DNA of 64,000 nt from Balanoglossus misakiensis (Eukaryota > Hemichordata), in contig CM082597.2 of NCBI GenBank assembly GCA_040954595.2, positions 2,914,001-2,978,000 on the forward strand, read 5' to 3'. The notes below the pieces were generated by a model. That model searched no databases and was not told where the DNA came from. It saw only the letters and a list, made by a program, of their open reading frames with translations. Positions 34,316 through 45,700 of the stretch are shown here, piece by piece. Made by a program: the position numbers and the translations under genes. The stretch's first letter is position 1. Every line of letters begins with the position of its first letter.

Positions 34316-37207
34316 ATGGCTGACAGAGAAAAACAATGTGCTTTACTTCTGGTTTTCATAATTTTGATATCTATCGACAATGGTAAGTGGAGAACTCTTA
34401 TCTAGCCATCCTTTGTTTCATCAATATTGGATTTTCTAACACCTTATTTTGTCTTCTCAGGGACGAAATCATGTGAGGTTGAAATTAACATCGCAGACGA
34501 TAGTGTTTGTGAAGCAGTTGGACAGCCGTCTATCTTAAATTGTTCGTACGCCGTCGACTCTTGCAACACCGAGCTTCTGGAGTGGTGTAAGAATGAGGGT
34601 ACATCTTGCTCTACAATCATACAGCTATACGATGGAATTGAATATAATTTTGCTGGATATGAACGGTTTTCATTCATAAGTGGTACAACTGACTTACTCA
34701 TAAATGAAACTTTACTCGAAGATGAAGGTGTATATACCTGCAGTATTAGTACTACAGGCCTGTACATTGCTGAAAATGTAAATCTCGACGTCTTAGGTAT
34801 GTAAATGGTCGTTAAGCGGGAAATCAATTTATGATGTTATGTCACTTGGTATTATACACTAGTCTAATATGTGCCCATACTCACCAAGTGACAAGTAAAG
34901 AGGACATTTTACCACGTCATTCTCTGTAATGTGTGAAGTGTATAGTTGTAAGGTGAATGCCAAACCCGCATCAGTGAAAGACATTTCTCTATGGGAAAAA
35001 TTCGAAAGTATAATTATCTTGCATAAACATATAATAGCACGAAGTGTTTTGCTGTATTTTGAGTATCAACAAACCATGAGGGCGCTTTTCACATGGTGGC
35101 GATTTTTTTCAACTCTCAGCTCTTAGTGCTTAAAACGTATTTAGTTGAACCAAATGTAACTGTTTACATATCAGACGATTTCGTAGAATTGATTTCAGGC
35201 AGCAAAATAATATGTAGCGCTAATAGTGTTAGACTCCATAGGAATTAATGAAACCAAGCTCCAACATTTCAATTACTCAATATGCAGATAATCCAAAAGT
35301 TCCATTGCAAATTTTTATGAGTTTGTTAATTTATCACATATAGAGTAAAATGTACGGTAAACAAAGACTTGGTCGGGTTTTTGAGTGAACATTGAATAGT
35401 TATTAGAGTAACTTCAGTTTACCTTTGAGGGCGATTGGTAGTTATTTAAACATAATATGCATCTCACAAATTCTGCCCAACAGGTATACCTCTAGTCACC
35501 GTCCTTATTCCCAAAGCATTAATAATTACCGCTGTAATATTGCTTTAATTGTGTGTATCGTAGAGGACACTTAATGCACTCAACATTTCATTCAACCCAT
35601 CTAGAAGTAGTATAATAGGCTAATAAAACTGTCTTTATCCAGTGACTTTATCCGGTGTACGTATTGACATGAAGCCCGTCACAATTGGTTAATGTGACTA
35701 TGTTTATTATCGGTCGAAAAGTACAAATTAAAGTGTGTTTTATTTGTTACCTACTTGCTTCTTTACCTCATCTATGCTTTCCATTTCATATTCATTAAAT
35801 GTTATTTATAAATGACATATGTCAAATTATCCTTTGATTGATCCGGTTTTGTTTTCTTATTCAGAAAATGCACCGACGTATGCAATGGTAGAATTTGATT
35901 CCCCAGCTATAGAACATGACACAGTTTTCATGATCTGTCACCACTCAAATGTAAGCTGTATATCATATGTGTGGTACAAAGGTGGCATGCAGTTAAATCA
36001 ATCATCAGACGGCATATATTATGACAGATGGAATTCTACCCTTATTATATTCAATGTCAGTAGGAGCCATTCAGGATCATACAAATGTGAGGCAATAAAT
36101 GCTGTTGGAAGTGCGACAAGCGAAGAGGTATACCTTGATGTCGAGTGTAAGTAATGTAACTGTCAAACTCCAATTCACAGTTGGTGTTTTGATACTACAT
36201 TCTGGGTATCAAAATAATCAGTGTTAGATCATAATATACTGATCATGGCATATTTTCTCCACCTGTCGAGATACTAATATTATTGAGATAATATCTCGCA
36301 TTCTGTACCGGATACCATCAGAAACTCTATATCTTCCGCTCTGAGATGGAGGCTAAATTGGCATATTTTCCTAATCACCATTTCGTTAGTTACAACACTA
36401 CCTGTATGATGATAAGTAACACCTAAAATTAACAACACAGACAGTTTTTTTCCAGCAGTTGTCAATCTTCACTAATACTCACTAATAGCACGGTTATACC
36501 CAAACAAAAATCTATCTTAATTTCATATAAAACTCTTTGAATCATTAACGTTTAATAATAAATCCTAGAAAATATCCACAATATAGTTCTCAAAAATATA
36601 TTTTTATTTATTTTTTCTTCGGAATTAGTCCCAGCATCGAATGTCGAAATATACGGTGGATGCGACGAACACGAATGGAGATTCTCATGTCAATGTGATG
36701 CTAATCCAGATGATGTAAATTACACCTGGACGTTCAACGAGAAATACACTATCTATGGGCAGAATATAACAGTGAATACTACCACTTGGAAACATGGTAC
36801 TGTCCTGTGTGAAGCATGTAATATGCATGGCTGCGATTCACAAACTTTACCATACAAGACTTGCCCCACAGGTATACACAACCCCTTTCTTAATTATAGT
36901 ATCAATATCAAATTACCCTACATTTCTTACGGCTTACACTGGACGTTCGATGTATATAAGTAAAGTACCTTACATTGTATTTTATGCTGATCACATTTGT
37001 CGGCAGGAGCTGTTGCATTCATTGTTCAATGGATATATTTCAGAATCATTCATATTTTAAATGCCTAACTGAACGTCGTCATTTTTACTTCTTTTAGACT
37101 CGGGAGTACTCTGGTGGGCAATAACCCTATGTGTCATACTTGGATGTGGATTGATTGCTGGCGGTATCGGTCTTGCCATATATCTTATAAAACGTCCAAA
37201 ACGGTAA
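34316..37207 (+). CDS. Gene B: short-tailed Ig receptor (V + 2 Ig + TM)
   Basis: Five exons: leader 34316-34382 (hydrophobic core CALLLVFIILISI); V-type Ig 34461-34796 (112 codons; LNCSY, core Trp in LLEWC, closing DEGVYTC); Ig 35865-36146 (94 codons; MICHH, YVWYKGG, SGSYKC); a short third Ig-like exon 36629-36871 (81 codons; FSCQC, YTWTFN, VLCEAC); TM exon 37098-37207 with helix WWAITLCVILGCGLIAGG, then YLIKRPKR and an in-frame TAA. Lengths sum to 1038 nt (345 residues). If the possible GTAAAA donor at 37204 were spliced to the acceptor near 37703, translation would stop two codons later, so the tail is about eight residues either way. Like genes A and E, the V domain has an N-terminal Cys-(Glu/Asp)-Val and an extra loop Cys. 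Without signalling motifs it may be a decoy, a ligand or an adaptor-dependent receptor. Confidence 0.8.
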
Positions 37208-39929
37208 AATGATTTTTCGCAGTTAATATTGATCTGTTTTATATGATCACATTCAACATTCATGGCAATGAATGGTAATTTCGTTTCAAGCCATAGACCA
37301 GTTTGTATGTATTTGCATTAGATAGGAACAATTGCAAAGTCACTTGAACATATCAAAATAACTTACCAAGATATCAGTCATTAGTGTAAGCACCAGGCAA
37401 TTGAAAATGTCTCAATCTTGAAAGATTTTTTTCAATGAAAAACAAAATTCAGAATCTTCGGGGCAAGTAATATATGTGAAACTTAATACTGGAATACCAG
37501 CCAAAGAATTTGACCCTGGAGTTGCGGGTGGCATGTATTGTGCGCAATATTAAGAACGTCAATTCCAAACCCCACCACACACATCAGTGCATTTACTGTA
37601 TCGTACGACACAGTTAGTAATTCCAAATTCTATAATGCATTGTCCTTTGTATGTGAATTAAGGAGACATAAACTAATACCACCAACATTTTCTTCTTTCT
37701 AGATTATCATAATGCTGGATACCGACTGCATAAAAAGGTGTGTTATACACTTCATATGTCTAGTTTTATAAGCACTGTATAATGATAAGCGTACTATCGT
37801 CGGTCAACATTCTGCGTGACACTGTGTGATCCACTTGTTCTTGTGATAATGGCCGTATCACCGATCATTTCGACTCATAGTGACACGGCCATGCGTCACA
37901 TATTGGCGAATTATACATAATGTAGTATTTACTCGTATGGTAATTCATAGTTTAGGAACTGGAGATAGACGTACATTTAGATTCTTATTTAGACATTGGA
38001 ATATAAAAATGCCTCGATTGCCAATATATCGTTGGTGCATATTACCTAAAGATACCGAAAAAAAAATTCTTGTATTGTGTTCCGGTTTTAACATTCTTAG
38101 TGGCTAGTATAATTGTGCACAATAAATAAAAAAGTGTTTGTAATTCAGGAGTTGGCCAAATGTTTATGGCCAATATAGATAAGTCCTGCACTGGAAAATC
38201 CATATGTTTCATTAAAATATGTGTAATTATTAACTTATCATTTTCCTTACTTTACAGAGATTGCTGTAAACAGTGTTATCCTTCAGTCCTTTCCAAAGTT
38301 GGACAATGTACTGGTCGCAAAGAAAACTTCTTTATCTTGTTCTTGTTGTATATAAGTTTTTTCACAAATCAAATAATACATACAATGTATATTATATATC
38401 GGATATGACACACAATTACATACTTTTATATCACTAATTAGGTGAGTCTTCTGGAGATTTTTCACATTGTCACATTTGAGATCGTCGACAGAACATAAAG
38501 TACATATTTTTGAAGGCTAACATATAGGGGAACATTTTTGTTTTGTTTTGACCATTGTTTACACATCTATCACATGACAGTCAATTTCAATTTCTGCACA
38601 TTCGGTGAATTAATTCACTGCTCAGGAAGTTTATGTGTTATATATGATTTTTTTAAATCCGAGATTCTTTCTATGAGACTTACGGCAGGTTGCATTCACG
38701 CAAAATTGTGTCAAATATTTCAAAGCAGTAACAAAAGACATTGTGAAGATTATTGAAATCACCTGTCATGTGATAGGTGCATACACAATGGTCATGGTGA
38801 CGTTATGAACATGTTTCCCCATATATTAGCTTTCAGAAAATAAATGCTTTAAGGCTATTATGAGGTCAATAATTCCCAAAGAAATTTTTATTTCAAAAAG
38901 TCAATTTCTTACACTGGAACACATGTTTTTTAAACCTAACCAGACTTATTGTAATCTTTAGAACAGATAAACCAAAGGCAATTTAAATGCAAAGTTGTAA
39001 AATCTCACGAGAATTTGTATGTACGCTTGAAATCAAAGAAGCAATTTTCAAGGTAAAAACAGTGGACACGAGCCAACGGGGCTATACATTTAAATGTGTA
39101 AAGCAAGTCTGTAGATATTGTTTTGGTTTATTTTATGACATCTGTGGTAATTTTGTTGGTAACTTATCCTAATCACATTTAAATAACTGACAAGACATAC
39201 AGGCTATTGTAAAATGAAAGCGAAATTGAAATTCAATGGTAAATATCCAATGATTTGTACATCCATGTTACTTGTTGTTCAAACGATTATATTGTGAATG
39301 ACTATAGGAACGTTTTTTTCACATATTCAACTTAATTAGGTTAAGGAAAATAGTGTTGTATATCCATTACTTTGAGGTCAGTGTGTATTTTGAATTATAT
39401 ACAATGCTTATTTTTATCAAAACGTAGTATTCTCCGGTAATGAATCATTGTGAATAAAATGTTTGTGCAGTGTAAATATTTATGATTGATTGATTGATCC
39501 ACCAATTGTCCTGTTAGTTTGTTTGGTAAAAATGACACTACAATTTTCTTGGCAACTCTGTCTAAATGCAACACCTTGTGGGGCTGTGTCTAAAATTGAA
39601 CAAGTGCCAAGTGCTGTTATAACATAAACATACAATGTATATAAAAATAAATGATTAAAATGAACAATTCTGTAAAGATTGGTTGTTGGTCCAGTCAGTA
39701 TTGTTAGCATGTAACAAAATCACAGTTAAGTTGCCGCAGAAAACAAACACAAAATTATTCTCTGGCCGACATTCACCATAATTCCAACGAGACTGCCAAA
39801 CAGATTTCACAGCCGGTTGAACACTTCAAATACTATTTACTGTACACGATTATTCGACCACATAAAATTGTTCTCTGTCAAAATAATCTGCAATATGTTC
39901 TCTGCATGGCATTCGGTGTTAATAAAGTC
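37208..39929. other. Region between gene B and the ITIM-exon relic
   Basis: No exon chain is supported. Acceptor-like sites at about 37703 and 38257 lead to frames that stop quickly. An AATAAATAAAAAA run near 38122-38132 could be the polyadenylation signal of gene B, about 0.9 kb after its stop. The rest is AT-rich and may hold degraded remnants of a receptor gene lost between C and D. Confidence 0.4.
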
Positions 39930-40080
39930 ATTGTTCTGCTTGAATATATGGGAGTCCACAATAACAAATGTGTGTCACTCGGCGTATTCGGTTGGCCTCA
40001 ACCTGGCATTTGTGTCTTCTTCAGGCTGTTACCTAATCCAAGTATGCATAACCCATACATTTGGCAACGGGAGCTCGTAC
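39930..40080 (-). pseudogene. Relic of a gene C-type terminal ITIM exon
   Basis: On the minus strand this resembles the last exon of gene C with its 3' flank. Shared words on the plus strand include tgcttgaatatatggg and gtccacaata, then a tcggcgtattc/tcagcgtactc match, cacctggcat/aacctggcat, and atccaag before the cattTGG end. Stops, deletions and loss of the LVYADL codons show decay. It lies about 220 bases from the edge of the inverted duplication carrying gene D and suggests that a second ITIM-type gene once stood here. Confidence 0.6.
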
Positions 40081-40299
40081 AATAAAATAAAATATAAATA
40101 AGCTTTTTTTTATAGTGGTATGCAGCAAATTGTTATATGTGAAATCAACACAGCTGGTCTACAATCATCTATTACATTTCGTTGTAATTATTAAGTGTTA
40201 ATCATTTAAAGCTTAGAGTCAAAAGAAATTACTGCCATGTAAATAGCGCCCTCGTGGCTTGATACTGAAAATACGCCAAAACACTTAGTGCTAGTATAT

Positions 40300-42714
40300 G
40301 TGATTTGGATCATGGGACAAAATGACATCACCAGATTTGGCTCTTTATTTAGAATGACTTTGTGTTAAAGGAGTGAAATGGTGTTATAGAGGACACGTAT
40401 TCATATCAGCCTAAAACCTTTTGAAGACATGATCCTCTTCGCTTTGACGATTATCTCTGCCGTTCATTTATCTGGTAAGCTCACCTTGCAATACCTATTA
40501 TATGTTTTGAGTGAATAAAACTATAAACTTTCATAGACGTTGATATATTGAAAGCAGAGAAAATGGTGACATGTCTGTTTCGGGCAATATTTGAACACTT
40601 TTTATTTACATCCAAAGAAAGAAGAAGTCAACGAGTTGTTCACAGTTACCAAAGGCTGACTATATTGCTTGTGTTAAAGAATCATGCTCTTAAATCAGCT
40701 GAAAATCAACTTTCCCATACATGGTATCATTGTGCCACAATTGGTACTGACACACCCTATGTACATGCATGTATTGTAGTGTCTTCTGTTGCAATCTAAA
40801 AACTGTAAAACAGGCGTTATATTTGATTTTTCTGCAAAGAGGTTTACAATAAAGAGGTCATTTGGTCAGCAAATGCTTAATTGATATCAGGTATCAGTAA
40901 GCACTTCATTGTCAATTCGGTATTTGTGTGATTACCTTCTTATGCAAAATACAAAATATATTCATGAAAAACACACCATTAAGTCTATGAACGTAGCAAC
41001 TTATAACTGTCAATTATGTTTTCACAGGGACAGTCGACAGTTTGTCGAAACCTATTCGAGTAGAAGCCGTTCAAACAGGTGATGACGTGTATGTTTATGT
41101 TGGCGAAGACGCATTATTGCCGTGTACATACACCGAAACCAGAGAAACATTGATTTGGTATTTTAATTCGATTGACTCTGCAAATGTGATTGTCATTCGT
41201 GAAGATGGACGTGACCCGGTATTTAGCCCCGGCTACGATCGCCATAGCTTGGTTGACCAGGCGTCACTGGAAATCACGTCAACAGTTGTTGAAGATAATG
41301 AAAACTATACATGTGAAATTTCTGGTATAGGTATTCCAAGAAGCCATGACACCATACTTTTGGATGTATCAGGTAATTTAAACGGATGCTTGAAGGCACA
41401 ACTTTCAATCCTTGGTTCTCGCATTAGTAGGTGCTCCTCTTAGTGAAACAAATAATATGTGCTTTTCTGATTACATGGTTTTCAAAAATAGGGTAGGTAG
41501 CTTGGTATGGAATTTTTTATTTTGCTACTTGTCTGGCCGCCAAAGTGTAGACGATGCTTTTCCAAGAAATATCAGAATTTTCTTCAGCAATAAGCTCTAG
41601 AACAACGACAGTTTGTATTTTATCCTCCCAGCTACTGAGAACGTTTGTTAAAATTGTGTGTTTGGTGTTTTCTTTTTTATGATCCATTTGCCGCATCACA
41701 TTCGTCTCTATCTATGGCAGCAGCTTTGATGTTGCCATAGGTTTTTCTACTGAAACCACCTGTTCTTTTTGTACATTCAGTACAAATATAACACTACTAA
41801 ACCATCGACGTACCTCATGTTTATTGACATATCTTGTCTATGGCGAATCAATAGGCTATATACATGTATGATGTTCACATTTTAAACTACTTTAACGTCA
41901 CAGTCCCCAGCGCCCCAAGTGTACCGACCATCACTATTGAGGAAGAGCCCGTCATAGAATATAATACAGTGACAATGATCTGTCTATCGAGTGGAAATCC
42001 AGCTCCAACCTATAAATGGTATCAAGAAGGAAACGATATACCCGACAAGGGTAGATACAATGTAAGTTCGGATGGAACTACATTTTCCATTGACTATGTA
42101 CTACGTGAAGACAGCACAACGTACACATGTAACGTGACCAATACCTTCGGAACAGAGAAGACAGACGTTTTTCTAGATGTATTATGTAAGTCAATGTCAT
42201 AACATTTGCTCAGTTTCTCTGTTTTTATTTCTGGGGTGGCATTTCTATTTGCTGTTAAAGTTCAATTCTTGCATTAATATCATATAATTTTAGATGAACC
42301 TGACGAAGGTTGGCCGGAATGTTCATTCAGCTACAACTCCGGAGATGAATATGCAAAAGCTGGAGACCTTGCCGAAATCACCTGCACCGCCACAGATGGA
42401 AACCCATATCCACAACTCGTGTGGTTCAACAGTTCTACTGTGCTGGATGGTGAATACACTGTGCCAGAAGAAGGCGGTGACGAAATAACATCAAATATAT
42501 TCAGGTGGAACTTGACTCAATTCGATAACGGTCTAATATTTGACTGTCATGGTAACCATGAGACCATTTCTACACCTAACATTTGTACCACAGGCGCACT
42601 CGACATTAAATGTAAGTACATGTATGCAACGAATTTCAAGTCCAATGCATTTTACCAACCAATGGATTTTATTGTATCAACTGAATTTGTCTGTCTTGCA
42701 TTAAATATATTATG
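40300..42714. repeat. Inverted segmental duplication, right arm
   Basis: Reverse-complement copy of about 31885-34245. It supplies the promoter-proximal region and the first four coding exons of gene D. Introns are as similar as exons, indicating a recent event or ongoing gene conversion. The clearest local divergence is at the 3' end of the V exon (see findings). Confidence 0.88.
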
Positions 42715-45700
42715 AAACCAATCTAACGTATATGTTGCTTGCGATTTCTATTCGAAAAGTCAATGAAATATTCAGTTGTCCGACAATGTTTCATAATGTC
42801 CAATGTCAACAATGAGGCCGCGTACAATAATGTATTGTTTTCAGTATGCTTATTATATACAAATTAAGACCGGAGTACGTCATATTATTACCAATAGCAT
42901 TCTACCGGTATGCCCTTGCACAGGATATACAGTACATCTCACCATACATGTATGTCCTATAGTCAGGAGTGTCTACACATCACACATGTCACGTTTCTTT
43001 TGATGCCTATCCACAGACGAACCAAACATGCCATGGCCAACCTGCACAAACTATACAAGTGCAGACGATTACATAAAAGAAGGTGATGAGATGATGATAG
43101 TTTGTGAAACAGTCGACGGCAACCCCTACCCTGCACTAACGTGGTTCAATGGCAGCCAAGAAATGCCAGGGTACTACTCTCCCCCGTCTGACTGTGATTG
43201 GGAATGCTCTACGAATAATACATACATATGGACGCTGACGAAGTATGACAATGGTTTGACGTTCACGTGTGAAGGAAACCACCAAGAAACCCTGACGAAT
43301 GGAACTTGTGATCTGGGTCCCTTAGATGTTAAATGTGAGTACAACGCTAACAAGAAATGTATGGTTTCCATGAACAATAAGATGGACCTTTCACAATGCG
43401 TGATATGGTAAGATGATGTAATAATGAACAAAAGTTAGGGAACAACATTGAGATATCACATATTTGACCTACAAGCAGACGACCTCAAGCACTAGACTCC
43501 TACATCACTTCCGCTTGTGAACAAAGTGTTTTAATGGGGAGCAATCGTGCTGCAAGTAATTGAAAGTACACAATGACGACATCAGCTCTTCTGAATATTT
43601 TATTGATTAAAACTAAATTGCAAAAATACGTATCCCAGTAGTACTAGTATTAAACTGAACAAATTGTACCTGACTTGAGTTCTGTATGGTGTCCTTTTTT
43701 ACAAAGATAGCCCAGAGGACCCCGTTTGCAGTGACCATGGCGGCGGCACGCAAACTGCTGAAGAAGGCGAGGATTACGCAATATCCTGTGAGTCTATCGG
43801 TGGCAATCCTCTGGCAACGCTTAGATGGATCAATGAATCTGACGGAAGTGAGATGGTCATGACATCACCAGGACCGGAAGATAGTGGTAGTACTACTTGT
43901 AACCACACATGGACTGTTACTAGAGCTGACAACCAAGGAACGTTTAGATGCGAGGCGACTAGTATGGTCCAAACAACACCACTGAACTGTACATATGGCC
44001 CTATTATCATCAACTGTAAGTTATTATCAAATGTTCAGCCCAATAAGAATACACGAACTGACACCAAACAATTAAGTTTCATCCTTACACACTTCACGAT
44101 CATCTGTATCTGCAACCTCTTTATCCCAGTCTCACTCTCTCTCTGTCTCTCTCTCAGTTCCGCCGAATCAGATCATCTTGTCAGGTTCAGATGACCAATT
44201 TAGAGTGAACGATGTATGGATACTGACCTGTACAACTGATTCTAGCAACCCAGCTGCGGAGGTGCAGTGGTACAAAAATAACGAACTGCTTGACGACGAA
44301 CACATCGTCGTCAAGCCAAAAGAGGAGACATCAGGTGACTTCAACGGAATGTGTGTCACGCAAGATATCGACATAACATTACAAGCTGATGACAATATGG
44401 CGGAATATTTTTGCCAAGCAGCTACATTACACTACCAAGGAATGAATTCTAATGCCATGATGATAAACGTAACATGTATGTATCCATTTTCATACAAATT
44501 CGTAGCATCACAATTCTCAAGTTGTTTTGGAAGTTTTTAGGAGCATGTGACCATCATTAGCATTATCGTTGGTCAGCGATTGGTCACTTATTTTTCTCTC
44601 TTTTACCACCATGTAAAATACAAGCCCAGGAACTGGTTTGAAGTTGACTTCTAGTATACTATACATGACAAAATCCCTAGTCGATGACTTTCTTGGTACA
44701 GTTCCTCCTTCAGAGCCCGAGAACTGCGAAACAACGTTGGCAGGATACGAAGGTCCTCTTGTTGTAGGAGACATGTTGACTCTGACATGTACATCGTGCA
44801 GTAGTAACCCCGAAGCCATCTTGATGTGGTATCGTGAAGACGCTTTGGTTGAAGACGGACTGAGTCCAGTTGAATATCACGAGGGTCATTACAGTGGAAC
44901 GATATCATCACAAGAATTCTCACTGGAAGTATCAGTTTGGGACCATGGTGTTGTTTTCCACTGTGAAGCATACAACGAACTATTTGAAGATCAGTATTAC
45001 AAATCTGACACGACACAGCTTGACGTGCACTGTAAGTACATTGTTAAATTCACCCCATGTCAATTATAGCATTGTATGTTTTTCTGTAGGCCATGCATAG
45101 TGCATGCGTAGTTGGTATGCCTTGGCTGCGCGAGTAATAATTTGGCTGTGTGAATGCATTCACAGATTCACCTAAGATTGGTGGGACCATATTTGCGGAC
45201 ACTTCCGGTTCATGCAGAGCATGCATAGTTGGTACGCCTCGAGTGTGTGATTAATAAGTTCACTGTATGAATGCTTTCGCAGATTCACCTAAGATTGGTG
45301 GGACCAGGTACAACAACACAGCTATCGAGGTGAATGAAACTGAGACTGTCGAGTTGGTCTGTAAAACAAACAGCAATCCACTGGCTACTATCACGTGGTT
45401 TGACCAGTTTCGCGACATTGTCGTGAATAACACCGAGAATCGCGTCATAAAGGAATACAGTTGGGACACTTTGACAGAGAGCAGGCTGTTTCTTTATGAC
45501 GTCACTGTAGAAGATTCAGGGAACTACTCATGCGCGGGAAACAACTCCATTGGTGTGGAAACATTGAATATCGAGGTCATAGTGATTGGCGGTATGATAT
45601 TTCATCAAACACTTTCCTATTCCTGCCTTTGTTGGCCTTCAATCATGTTGATTAAGCTTAATATTCGTGCTAGAATACTGTGAGAATAGTGAAGTGGCCA

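Noticed and set aside
37704-37737. Possible tail exon of gene B
   Set aside because: Spliced in the required phase it stops two codons after the join; the TAA at 37205-37207 already ends the frame.
43711-44015. Acceptor GATAG at 43710 for the gene D Ig exon
   Set aside because: It would shift the frame out of the Ig domain; the AAAG acceptor at 43706 preserves phase 1 and the Ig reading frame.
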